From contig CACWGK010000009.1 of assembly GCA_902760415.1 (NCBI GenBank), positions 1 through 47,660 on the forward strand: a DNA stretch of 47,660 bases, written 5' to 3'. The notes below the pieces were generated by a model that was not told the DNA's origin, did no database searches, and was given only the letters and a program-made list of their open reading frames with translations. Of this stretch, positions 16,930 through 26,022 are shown piece by piece (positions within the stretch are counted from its first letter, which is position 1; every line of letters starts with the position of its first letter). This DNA is from an uncultured Lachnospiraceae bacterium (GTDB lineage: Bacteria; Bacillota; Clostridia; Lachnospirales; Lachnospiraceae). The position numbers were made by a program, and so were the translations under genes.

Positions 16930-19592
16930 TTAAGTGCACCGATACGTTCAATCACCTGCTCATAAGTTTCTTTATACTTAGCAAGCTTTTCCTTCTCGGC
17001 ATTTACCTTTGCCTCAGGAGCCTTTTCAACGAAGTTAGGATTTGAGAGCATTCCCTCGCCTCTCTTTATCTCGCCCTCAAGACGAGTCTTTTCCTTATTA
17101 AGTCTCTCCAGCTCCTTCTCTACATCCACGAGTTCTGCAAATGGAATATAGATTACTGCGTTATGGATAACTGCTGATACAGCGTCATCAGCTATACCAG
17201 TCTTATCAGCCTGAACCTTTACTTCACTTGCATATCCAAGTGTTCCGAAGAAGCTTGAGCTATCCTCAAATACCTTACGGATATCTTCCTTATCAGATAC
17301 AACATATACAGCAGCCTTTCTTGAAGGTGGTACATTCATATCTGTTCTTACTGTTCTTATAGCACGAACTGCATCCTTGATGATATCTACATTCTTTGCC
17401 TCAAGTGCAAAGTCTCTTGACTCTTCAGCTACTGGCCATGGTGCTATCATAATAGATTCATCGTCTGTAAGTGTGCAGTAAATCTCTTCTGTAACAAATG
17501 GCATATATGGATGAAGTAACTTAAGACCGATAGACAGAACCTCACGAAGAGTCCAAAGTGCAGCAGCCTTAGTTGTATCATTATCATCCCAAAGTCTTGG
17601 CTTAACCATCTCGATATACCAGTCGCAGAACTCATCCCACAGGAAGTCGTGAATCTTATCTGCAGCAACACCGAGTTCGAACTTCTCCATGTTGTCTGTT
17701 ACATCTCTTACAAGCTGGTTAGCCTTAGCAACTATCCACTTATCTGCCATAGTCAGGTCATCAAGTGTTACAGCATTTATAGCCTCATCAGTGATACCCG
17801 CTTCCTTAGCAGAATCCATATTCATCATGATAAATCTAGAAGCATTCCATATCTTATTAGCAAAGTTACGGCTTGCTGTAAGTCTATCCCAGATAAATCT
17901 CATATCATTTCCAGGAGCATTTCCTGTGATAAGCATGAATCTCAGAGCATCCGCTCCATACTGGTCGATAATCTCCAGTGGATCGATACCATTTCCAAGA
18001 GACTTACTCATCTTACGTCCCTGCTCATCTCTTACAAGTCCATGGAAGAGAACTGTATGGAATGGAACCTTATCTGTCTGCTCAAGTGATGAGAAGATCA
18101 TTCTGATAACCCAGAAGAAAATGATATCGTAACCAGTTACGAGCACATCTGTTGGGAAGAAATACTTGAAGTCCTCTGACTCTGTATCTGGCCAGCCAAC
18201 TGTTGAGAATGGCCAGAGAGCTGATGAGAACCATGTATCAAGTGTATCTTCATCTCTCTTCAGGTTCTTGCTCTGACACTTTGGACAGCAGCATGGCTCA
18301 TCCATCTCTACGATAGTCTCACCACAGTCCTGACAATACCATGCAGGTATTCTATGTCCCCACCAGAGCTGTCTAGATATACACCAGTCGCGCATATTGT
18401 CAATCCAGTTGTAGTAAATCTTATTCATTCTCTCAGGAACAAGCTTTACTTCACCAGTTTCAACAACCTTACGAGCACGAGCAGCCATATCGCTCATCTT
18501 TACGAACCACTGTGGCTTTACAAGTGGCTCAACTGTAGTTCCACATCTATCATGTGTACCTACCATATGAGTATGAGGAACTGTCTTTACAAGAAGTCCC
18601 TGCTTCTCAAGATCCTCAAGAACTGCCTTTCTTGCCTCATATCTCTCCATGCCATGATAACGAGTACCAGGGCAATTGATGGTAGCATCATCATTCATTA
18701 TATTAATCTCTTCAAGGTTATGTCTCTTACCAACCTCAAAGTCGTTAGGGTCATGAGCAGGTGTAATCTTAACACATCCTGTTCCGAACTCCTTATCTAC
18801 ATATGAATCAGCAACAACTGGAATCTCTCTATTAACAAGCGGAAGAAGAAGAGTCTTTCCAACGATGTCTGCATATCTCTCATCCTCTGGATTAACAGCA
18901 ACAGCCGTATCACCAAGAAGAGTCTCTGGACGAGTTGTAGCTATCTCAACAAATCTGCCCTCTTCGCCAACTACTGGATAATTGATATGCCAGAAATGAC
19001 CTTCCTGCTCCTCGTGAATAACCTCAGCGTCAGAGATAGATGTCTGACAAACTGGGCACCAGTTAACTATACGAGAACCTTTATATATCCAGCCCTTATC
19101 ATAGAGCTTCTTAAATACTGTATTAACTGCCTTGTTGTTACCTTCATCCATGGTGAAGCGCTCACGGTCCCAGTCCGCAGAAGAACCAAGTCTCTTCAGC
19201 TGGTTTACGATACGTCCGCCATATTCTTCACGCCACTCCCAGGCTTTCTTCAGGAAGCCTTCTCTTCCAAGATCTTCCTTATCTATTCCCTGCTCCTTAA
19301 GAGCTGCGATAATCTTAACCTCTGTAGCGATAGCTGCATGGTCGGTTCCTGGCTGCCACAGTGCATTATAGCCCTGCATTCTCTTCATACGAATAAGGAT
19401 ATCCTGCATAGTATTATCCAGTGCATGTCCCATATGAAGCTGTCCAGTAATATTTGGAGGTGGCATAACGATTGTAAATGGCTTCTTGCTGCGATCAACT
19501 TCTGCATGGAAGTAACCATTATCAACCCACTTCCTATATAATCTGCCCTCTATCTGTTCAGGGCTGTAATTCTTCTCGAGTTCCTTACTCAT
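16926..19592 (-). CDS. valS: Valyl-tRNA synthetase
   Basis: An 888-residue class I synthetase that charges tRNA-Val. The HIGH-type motif HMGH is at 53-56 (PPPNITGQLHMGH) and KMSKS lies near residue 527. The editing (CP1) domain contains TTRPETLLGDTAV, the zinc-like CxxC clusters are in CQDCGE and CCPKCQ, and a C-terminal coiled-coil arm (about 820-888) is present. It has full bacterial length. The promoter at 19673-19678 leaves a leader of about 75 bases, too short for a T-box. It heads the valS-gdpP-rplI-dnaB transcription unit. Confidence 0.98.
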   Translation of the reverse strand: MSKELEKNYSPEQIEGRLYRKWVDNGYFHAEVDRSKKPFTIVMPPPNITGQLHMGHALDNTMQDILIRMKRMQGYNALWQPGTDHAAIATEVKIIAALKEQGIDKEDLGREGFLKKAWEWREEYGGRIVNQLKRLGSSADWDRERFTMDEGNNKAVNTVFKKLYDKGWIYKGSRIVNWCPVCQTSISDAEVIHEEQEGHFWHINYPVVGEEGRFVEIATTRPETLLGDTAVAVNPEDERYADIVGKTLLLPLVNREIPVVADSYVDKEFGTGCVKITPAHDPNDFEVGKRHNLEEINIMNDDATINCPGTRYHGMERYEARKAVLEDLEKQGLLVKTVPHTHMVGTHDRCGTTVEPLVKPQWFVKMSDMAARARKVVETGEVKLVPERMNKIYYNWIDNMRDWCISRQLWWGHRIPAWYCQDCGETIVEMDEPCCCPKCQSKNLKRDEDTLDTWFSSALWPFSTVGWPDTESEDFKYFFPTDVLVTGYDIIFFWVIRMIFSSLEQTDKVPFHTVLFHGLVRDEQGRKMSKSLGNGIDPLEIIDQYGADALRFMLITGNAPGNDMRFIWDRLTASRNFANKIWNASRFIMMNMDSAKEAGITDEAINAVTLDDLTMADKWIVAKANQLVRDVTDNMEKFELGVAADKIHDFLWDEFCDWYIEMVKPRLWDDNDTTKAAALWTLREVLSIGLKLLHPYMPFVTEEIYCTLTDDESIMIAPWPVAEESRDFALEAKNVDIIKDAVRAIRTVRTDMNVPPSRKAAVYVVSDKEDIRKVFEDSSSFFGTLGYASEVKVQADKTGIADDAVSAVIHNAVIYIPFAELVDVEKELERLNKEKTRLEGEIKRGEGMLSNPNFVEKAPEAKVNAEKEKLAKYKETYEQVIERIGALK

Positions 19593-19671
19593 GTTATATC
19601 ATTTCCTCCATTTATATAGATTAAGCCTATGTAGTACTTACATAAAGCTATACTTTTAAGTTGAGGCTCCC

Positions 19672-19682
19672 TATTATACCAC
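19672..19682 (-). promoter_or_regulatory. Extended -10 promoter of valS
   Basis: The minus strand reads TGGTATAAT (TATAAT at 19673-19678), a good extended -10 element, with no clear -35. The start site would lie about 75 bases ahead of valS. Confidence 0.45.
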
Positions 19683-19745
19683 AATTATCAAGACTTATGT
19701 ATCCAATATCTCACTTTGTTTTATCTTGTATTTAGCGGCATACAT

Positions 19746-20579
19746 TTATATAGCCTGCTCACGGAAGTCATCCTTAAGCTCGCTCAGGATAATATCCATT
19801 CTCTTATCATAGTCGGTCATATCCTTATTCATCTTATTATATGCCGCACGCTGAAGCATCGCAAATATGGTCATCTCACGAACATCATCCTTAGACTCGC
19901 CAATCTCAGTCATAATCTCTTCAAGATACTCATCTGGAAGTCCCATATTACGTATCTCGTTACGAAGTGATGAGGTATCACCCGTAATAGCTACAATATA
20001 AAAGTAGCTCTTCAGCGAATCTGGATTATCATTCAGCTCATAAGCTCTCATAAAGAAGTTCTTGGCTTCCTCAAGATCCATATTATTTGCTGCAGCAACT
20101 GCACGATTATGATATATATTTCCGAGGAAGACTGGATCAGTCTTCTCATCTGTCACCTGTATGATGTCATCATAAAATGTAGCAGCCTTGATGTACCTTC
20201 TATAAGCGAGGTAACCATCCGCCTTAAGCTTCGCCTTCTGAAGCTTATCCAGCTTGCGGTACTTATGCCAAGCCTCTGTATAATCCTTAATCTCTTCAAC
20301 AGTGTAGTAATTACCTGCGCTGAGAATCTCTATCAGGATATCCTGTGCATAAGCAGTCTTGTTAGTAAGACCCACTAGCTTATCTGCAAGCTCTTCCATA
20401 CCGAGCTCTGTTCTGATCCACTCAAAGAGCTTATCAGAAAGTGCAGACTTACTTATAAGTACTGTATTGTTATAAATATAGAAGCAAAGCTCCTCATATG
20501 TATATATCTCAACCTTTGTATTGAGAAATGTAAAAGGAGTCTCTGCAATCTTCGAAGTACATAGAATTAACTGTGCCAT
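19746..20579 (-). CDS. TPR-containing protein, partner of the Hsp70-like protein
   Basis: A 277-residue soluble protein that I do not recognise by name. Residues 1-100 are a helical domain with an aromatic-rich start (IYTYEELCFYIYNN). Residues about 115-190 form two or three tetratricopeptide-like helical hairpins (GYLAYRRYIKAATFYDDII; NIYHNRAVAAANNMDLEEAK; FFMRAYELNDNPDS). The C-terminus is helical and charged. The start codon overlaps the stop of the upstream Hsp70-like gene (TAATG), so translation is coupled. TPR proteins are common Hsp70 partners, so a co-chaperone-like role is a reasonable inference. The trio with the two upstream genes recurs in Lachnospiraceae as far as I recall. Confidence 0.75.
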   Translation of the reverse strand: MAQLILCTSKIAETPFTFLNTKVEIYTYEELCFYIYNNTVLISKSALSDKLFEWIRTELGMEELADKLVGLTNKTAYAQDILIEILSAGNYYTVEEIKDYTEAWHKYRKLDKLQKAKLKADGYLAYRRYIKAATFYDDIIQVTDEKTDPVFLGNIYHNRAVAAANNMDLEEAKNFFMRAYELNDNPDSLKSYFYIVAITGDTSSLRNEIRNMGLPDEYLEEIMTEIGESKDDVREMTIFAMLQRAAYNKMNKDMTDYDKRMDIILSELKDDFREQAI

Positions 20580-21832
20580 TAGATAGTAAACTCCTTTCGA
20601 TATATTTTGTTAGTAGTCGGATACAACTTTCCGAAACCAAGATCACGTACTATGACCGCTCCCTCACTAGGACTATCAAACTCGACCTCAAGGCTGACCT
20701 TTGTTGTCTTGTTAGGTCTCTTAGGAAGTCCGTGGATCCTTACTGTCTCACGCTTCTCTTCTCCAGTTCTATGATCCTTGTAGACCAGAGTTATCACATC
20801 TGTATCGTCCAGGATGACATTTATCTTGCCGTGAGTGTTATACCACTGCTTTCCACCATTTATAATAGGAACAAATGTATCCTGCTCATCTCCTAGAGAT
20901 ATTCCAATATCTGAGAGAACATTTTCCTTTGTCTCCACAAAGAACTCATCATAGAAACCACGGTACTCACCGCCGACTGCACGGTAGCACGCACCCTTAG
21001 TGTATATATTCTGTCCTACGAAGACTCGTCTTCCCTGGCAGAGTACATTTGTTGACTTCTTCATCCACTTGTTAGAGAAGCCGACTCCTGTCAGGAATAC
21101 TGCTGAGATATAAGCCTTCTTACCTTCATACTCAGCTATCTTCGCGAAATCCATATCCATCTGATATGTATCATTTCCGAACTTAGAAAGTGACATCTGC
21201 TGAGTATAATCCTCATGGATAACATTTATCACCTTAGGTTCTTTATTTCTGCCTATATCTATACGGTAGTAGTTCAGACCATCAGCACTGTAGTCATATA
21301 GAGCCACGCTGTTGTTCCAGAGCTCCGTTGGCTGGTTAAATATGTAATAGAGTCCACTGTCCAGATGGGAGGTGATCTCTATACAGTCCTTGTCGATATC
21401 CATTTCCTGATACAGATTACTTAGAAGTCCAAATATCTCTGGATCATAGGTCTCTACTGAGATAACAAGCTTCTTAATCTCTGCCGCCTCGTAACGATAT
21501 AGGAAAGAATCAATGTGAAGCTTCACCATCATCATGAAGAGTTCCTGATAAGAGTACTCTCTACCAGCGATTTCCAGCTTTCCATCATTTCTAATATTTT
21601 CGAATATGCCATCGACGACCGTTCCATTTTCGTTGAAACGTGCCTCGGATGCTTCGCCGCCAACATACCAGTGCTCAGTGTCAGTACTGTAGAAAAGGAT
21701 GTTAGGCATAAGATACGTATCCTTGTTATTCAATTGGCTGACTGACTCAGGCTCACGCTTGATGTCATTATAGAAGGATAACTGTGTGAAGTCCGAACAG
21801 AGATCCATTCCTATGTAGAAAACATCTGCCAT
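20579..21832 (-). CDS. Hsp70/actin-like protein of unknown function (DUF5716-like)
   Basis: A 417-residue protein with the layout of a short Hsp70. It begins YIGMDLCSDFTQLSFY (6-21), matching the phosphate-1 loop of DnaK (GIDLGTTNS) with G8 and D10 kept. VGGEASEARF (58-66) matches the conserved G-x-x-A segment. VALYDYSADGLNYYRID (176-192) sits where phosphate-2 is expected, but the GGGT core is lost. AVFLTGVGF (244-252) and YTKGACYRAVG (277-287) match the adenosine and connect regions. A beta-rich tail (about 340-417) resembles a substrate-binding domain. Nucleotide binding may be weak or absent. The family name is from memory. It is coupled to the TPR gene and follows the 1333-residue gene. 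Confidence 0.75.
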   Translation of the reverse strand: MADVFYIGMDLCSDFTQLSFYNDIKREPESVSQLNNKDTYLMPNILFYSTDTEHWYVGGEASEARFNENGTVVDGIFENIRNDGKLEIAGREYSYQELFMMMVKLHIDSFLYRYEAAEIKKLVISVETYDPEIFGLLSNLYQEMDIDKDCIEITSHLDSGLYYIFNQPTELWNNSVALYDYSADGLNYYRIDIGRNKEPKVINVIHEDYTQQMSLSKFGNDTYQMDMDFAKIAEYEGKKAYISAVFLTGVGFSNKWMKKSTNVLCQGRRVFVGQNIYTKGACYRAVGGEYRGFYDEFFVETKENVLSDIGISLGDEQDTFVPIINGGKQWYNTHGKINVILDDTDVITLVYKDHRTGEEKRETVRIHGLPKRPNKTTKVSLEVEFDSPSEGAVIVRDLGFGKLYPTTNKIYRKEFTI

Positions 21833-21848
21833 ATCTACTTACCTTTCT

Positions 21849-21889
21849 AATGAGTCACTTCTTACGTCGGACGTAAATGCTGACTCATT
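21849..21889 (-). repeat. Palindromic intergenic element, copy 1 (TTACGT-CGG-ACGTAA core)
   Basis: Outer arms are AATGAGTCA (21849-21857) and TGACTCATT (21881-21889). Then come 4x4 internal loops, inner arms TTACGT/ACGTAA (21862-21867 and 21871-21876) and a CGG triloop. It lies 4 bases after the stop of the giant gene and before the Hsp70-like gene. A near-identical copy is at 32890-32940. Confidence 0.75.
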
Positions 21890-21893
21890 TTCG

Positions 21894-24800
21894 TTATAGT
21901 ATCTTCAGAGTTTCTTCGAAGAGGTGAACGGTATTGATGTAAACATCCAGATCCTCGAGTAATTCTTTGTCTTTACGCATTTCCTGCTTAACAAGCATCG
22001 AGTTGATTCTCTCGAAACGGCTAAGGCTCTTGCCAGAGAAGGACCTCTTCTTCAGAACCTCACTCTCAACAATCTTTGCATTTCCGTTAGGATCATCCTC
22101 TATAGAGTATACAAGTCGTTCACCGTGGAATACGACAAACTCCAGAACATATACACCGCTTACAACCTCTTCCAGTCTGCGGCGCTCAGTCTTCTGCTTG
22201 TTTCTTGTACCAGTATCAAAGCTGTACTTAACGTATACCTGACGCTGTCTATCAGACTTATAGATAAGATAAGTCTTAAGGAATATATCCTGTGGAAGTC
22301 TGATAAATGATGCGAAGTTCTTGAAGAACGGAAGTATCTTACCAGCATCTACGAACTTCTCTACATTGTCTACTATCCAGTTTCTCTGAAGATCTGTAAA
22401 TCTCTCCAGCTTACTAAAGTACAGCAGCAGTGACATTATAGATATCTCATCGTCGATGTTGCCCTTCACAACTTCCTGGAACAGTGCATCGAAGATAAAG
22501 CTTGGCACCTGATCATCTCGTACGAGATAGTTATGTGCCGACAGTCTTACGAAGGCCTTTACGACGAGGCCTCTACTTCTGCCACTATAATATGTAAGAA
22601 ATACATCATATATATATTCAATATATGTATCTGAGAACATCATCTGTGCCAGAGTATTCTCAGCAAGCGGTCCAACATCCGCTACCCTATCCTTAGAAAG
22701 TTTGAAGAGATCAGCAAGTTCCTCAATACTTCCCTTAAAGTTAGAGGCAAGGTAACCAAGGATATTAGAGTTAACTGTTCCCGTCTTATACAGGTTGATA
22801 CAGATAGACATCAGGTCCTCGTTAAGGAATCCCTCTGAGTCAGTAACACCGTAGTCAGCCAGACGATAAAGCTCGTTAACATCCAACTCGTTAAATCCGT
22901 AAAGCTTAACTGCCTGGAACGCCTTATCGAACATATTCATATCGATAAGATAAGTAATAACTGTTCTCGCATTTGCATGTGACAGATATTCTATATCCAG
23001 CCTGCTCAGATACTTTATAAGTACATCTGTATCCAGATTCTCATGATAATACTCTATGATATTAAGGCAAGCCTGCTGCTTGTAATCATAAGATATTTCA
23101 TCACACTGGATAATCTCTCTAGCAGCATTTACTTCCTTAGCATTCTTATATGTGAACTGTCCTATACTCTCATAGTTAAAGAGCAGGACTCTATAATCTC
23201 TTGGACTATACTCGCGGCAGATTGGCATATAAGCCTTCTCATCAACGATTCTCTCGAAATGATATGGTATAGAACCTGCATAGCGGTTACCATTCTTATC
23301 CTCGAAAATGATTGATGCATTATCAGACAGAATCTCGACGTAGGCTTCGCCATTTACAAGTGGGATTCTCTGAACTGCCTGCAGCTCTTCGTGGCTTACG
23401 ATGACAGCTGCCACATTCTTGTTATTACAAACTATCTTACGACGGAAAATGATATTAATGAGTTTTCCTGCATAAAGTGAGCTTACATTCTCTGGCTCCA
23501 GGAACTCATCATATATAACCGTCAGATCATCATTAACCTTACCACGGATGATCATGTTCTCCATAAAATCTTCCATAGTTGGAGCATACTCATGATAAAT
23601 CTTCATATGCTCTGACTTGTTGAAGATAACATTTGCATATAGATATGCCAGCTCATCCTCAGTAAGTGTATTCTTGTAATTAAGATACATCAGAACCGAA
23701 GTAGGAATCAGGTCGTACTTATCACGATTCATACTTCTTATATAGCACTCATTTAGTCCGATAAACTTGAGACTCTTCAGTACCGCAGCCTTATAAAATC
23801 TGTGATACTTATGATCCAGCATGTTCGCGGAAATGAGCATGGAACAGATACTCGAAAGCACCTCCAGGTTCTCATTTTCTCTACGAGTCAGCTTCTCGGC
23901 AGCATCTGCACGAATCGCAGCATCTATCTTGCTATCAGCCGAGCTCATATCAAGTGAATCATCTACAGACTTGTCACCAAGTTCGTCATCGTCATCGAGA
24001 GCATCTTCGTCATCATCGTCAGACTCATCTTCGTCATCGTACGAATAATCTGAAGGCCCGCCATTTACGAAGAAGTCTTCTATGTCATCATCTTCTTCAT
24101 CCATAGAAGCATCGAAACGGACACTGCCAAGCTCCGAATCTCCATACTTTCCAAACTCAAATGACATATCCTCAAGGGACTCGTCATCATACTCATGTAT
24201 AGAAGTAAGATGTGACTTTGTCATATTGACAGGCATTGAGTCATAGAGCTCACTATCCTCTACGCCTCTCTCTTCAAGCACCTTACGACGTTCAGCCCTA
24301 AGTTCCATCTCATTCTTGTCATAGATTTCCTTCAAGACATCGAATATCTGCTTATTGAACTCTTTATTCTTACCTGCAAGCTTAACAAACTCTAGAAGTA
24401 CCTCATCAGAGATAAACTTATGACGAAGACCCCATTTGATAGAAATGATTTCAAGCTCAGAAAGCTTCTTAAGCATCATAGGGTTAGAATTAAAGAGATT
24501 ACACATCTCGAAGTAGATGATTGGGCTGTTCTCGCCCTCATCAAACATCTGAGACAGTTCTCGGTAAAGTGCCGACTTATCTTCATTATATGTTGCGTCC
24601 ACAAAAAGGAGCAGCCAGAAGTAGAACATCTTTGGCTCCTGTGTGCGGTAGTTTCTTCTTATAAGATGAGCAGTCTTCTCAGTAAACTCATCATCCTTCA
24701 GCATCATCGCCCTTAGATAGTTGTAGTAGCATAGCTGCATTTTGCCCATGCTCTCCTTATCTACGTCGGCCTCGATACGAAGGAACTCCTGCTCGACCTT

Positions 24801-25895
24801 TGAATATTCGCCCGACAGGATGTTCATATGCATTATCGCAAGACGGTACATATCCTCCTCAGGCTCCAGCTCATTCAGAATCTGAAGAGCCTCGAGATTC
24901 TTGGAAATGTACTCATCCAGAGACATACGATCCATACGGAAATCCAGATATGTTCTGGTCAGCATAGTTCTGTTTCTCTTATAGTCTCTGTTGCGGCGAC
25001 GAATGTCCTGATTAGGACGTGCAGTCAGAGGCTTAGCAAGATGGATGTCCACCTCAATCCTCTGATAGATATTTTCTATAATAAGCTTACCTGAGTTCTC
25101 GCCCTCTGGAACATGCTCAGGTGATATAAATACCTTAAGGGAGCAGATATTTCCATTGAAATCCTTTGCAGATATAGTCTTCTTCGAAGGTATGATAAAC
25201 TCCGAATCACTGCGGATTTCCGAAAATGTATAACCCCAGGTATTCTTTGATATGTCTATATTGATACTCTCCGTCTCCGTAGGCATAGCAATATCAATCT
25301 TCGCCTTAGGTACAGAAAGTGTTACAGTTCTCTTCTTAGATACAAGAACGAGGAACTCCTCCATAGCCTGATTAACTGAACGGCTCTCGAGAAGGCTCTC
25401 GTAGGTCTTCTTAAGGATATTCTCCTTATCGATAAATGTCCTGCGGAAATCATCATTTACGAAGAGACGTGCTGCATCATTCCAGTTTCTTTCTGCAAGG
25501 GAGGCAAACTTGAAGAGGTCATCGATTTTCTCATCGTGATGCTTAACGCAAGGCTGAACTATAGAGATATCATAAGGAAGCCTGAACTCTCCACCATCTG
25601 TGATAACATTTATATGTCCGCGGAAGTTCTGGCCAGCCTCAAGACAAGTAGCGTCAAAAGAATACTTCACTGTGAAGTTCCTGCTGATAAAGCTATGGTC
25701 TTCAAAGCGAAGTACGTATCGGCTATCATAAACCATTCCCTTTATAGGATAGTCGTTCAGGCTTTCTACCTGGAACTGTCCCTCATAGATGGTTCCTGCC
25801 TCTATATTAATACTGAACTCATTTTCAGAGATACTTACCAAAGGTCGATCAATCTTAAACTGACCCTTAGCATATTGTTCAACTATTGCCTTCAT
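21894..25895 (-). CDS. Giant repeat-rich protein of unknown function (DUF5717-like)
   Basis: A 1333-residue protein without signal peptide or membrane helix, so probably cytoplasmic. Residues 1-115 and about 190-290 look like beta-sandwich domains (INIEAGTIYEGQFQVESLNDYPIKG; then ISPEHVPEGENSGKLIIENI). A basic segment RRRNRDYKRNR (299-309) leads into long helical repeat stretches (about 315-560 and 665-1190), with a beta insert near 800-890. Residues 599-655 are extremely acidic (DDEDESDDDDEDALDDDDE). The C-terminal 150 residues return to beta structure plus a helix. I match it from memory to DUF5717 of Lachnospiraceae, with no known function. It is first in an operon with an Hsp70-like and a TPR protein. 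Confidence 0.78.
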   Translation of the reverse strand: MKAIVEQYAKGQFKIDRPLVSISENEFSINIEAGTIYEGQFQVESLNDYPIKGMVYDSRYVLRFEDHSFISRNFTVKYSFDATCLEAGQNFRGHINVITDGGEFRLPYDISIVQPCVKHHDEKIDDLFKFASLAERNWNDAARLFVNDDFRRTFIDKENILKKTYESLLESRSVNQAMEEFLVLVSKKRTVTLSVPKAKIDIAMPTETESINIDISKNTWGYTFSEIRSDSEFIIPSKKTISAKDFNGNICSLKVFISPEHVPEGENSGKLIIENIYQRIEVDIHLAKPLTARPNQDIRRRNRDYKRNRTMLTRTYLDFRMDRMSLDEYISKNLEALQILNELEPEEDMYRLAIMHMNILSGEYSKVEQEFLRIEADVDKESMGKMQLCYYNYLRAMMLKDDEFTEKTAHLIRRNYRTQEPKMFYFWLLLFVDATYNEDKSALYRELSQMFDEGENSPIIYFEMCNLFNSNPMMLKKLSELEIISIKWGLRHKFISDEVLLEFVKLAGKNKEFNKQIFDVLKEIYDKNEMELRAERRKVLEERGVEDSELYDSMPVNMTKSHLTSIHEYDDESLEDMSFEFGKYGDSELGSVRFDASMDEEDDDIEDFFVNGGPSDYSYDDEDESDDDDEDALDDDDELGDKSVDDSLDMSSADSKIDAAIRADAAEKLTRRENENLEVLSSICSMLISANMLDHKYHRFYKAAVLKSLKFIGLNECYIRSMNRDKYDLIPTSVLMYLNYKNTLTEDELAYLYANVIFNKSEHMKIYHEYAPTMEDFMENMIIRGKVNDDLTVIYDEFLEPENVSSLYAGKLINIIFRRKIVCNNKNVAAVIVSHEELQAVQRIPLVNGEAYVEILSDNASIIFEDKNGNRYAGSIPYHFERIVDEKAYMPICREYSPRDYRVLLFNYESIGQFTYKNAKEVNAAREIIQCDEISYDYKQQACLNIIEYYHENLDTDVLIKYLSRLDIEYLSHANARTVITYLIDMNMFDKAFQAVKLYGFNELDVNELYRLADYGVTDSEGFLNEDLMSICINLYKTGTVNSNILGYLASNFKGSIEELADLFKLSKDRVADVGPLAENTLAQMMFSDTYIEYIYDVFLTYYSGRSRGLVVKAFVRLSAHNYLVRDDQVPSFIFDALFQEVVKGNIDDEISIMSLLLYFSKLERFTDLQRNWIVDNVEKFVDAGKILPFFKNFASFIRLPQDIFLKTYLIYKSDRQRQVYVKYSFDTGTRNKQKTERRRLEEVVSGVYVLEFVVFHGERLVYSIEDDPNGNAKIVESEVLKKRSFSGKSLSRFERINSMLVKQEMRKDKELLEDLDVYINTVHLFEETLKIL

Positions 25896-26022
25896 TGTTA
25901 GAAACCCCTTGCAACTTTTATCTCAACTGTTGTAAAATAAATGCTATAAATATCTGTTAAAAATAAACAATAAATCAACTTATTATATCAAAAAAGTTTT
26001 TGTTTTAAAAGGAAAAAGTATT
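25896..26022. promoter_or_regulatory. Divergent promoter region
   Basis: 127 AT-rich bases lie between two divergent genes. For the plus strand, TTGCAA followed 18 bases later by TAAAAT is the best candidate for the aminotransferase. For the minus strand, TATAAT-like boxes exist but no -35 stands out. AAAAGGAAAA precedes the aminotransferase start. Confidence 0.4.

Noticed and set aside
17649-19541. Several long plus-strand open frames opposite valS
   Set aside because: They are antisense shadows of the conserved synthetase; composition is unlike real proteins and no ribosome sites were seen.
19593-19745. T-box leader for valS
   Set aside because: The likely promoter leaves only about 75 bases of leader, and no T-box consensus or terminator/antiterminator pair is visible.
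23821-24048. Ser-rich plus-strand open frame
   Set aside because: It is the antisense of the Asp-rich belt of the giant protein (GAC/GAT codons read as Ser/Arg codons).
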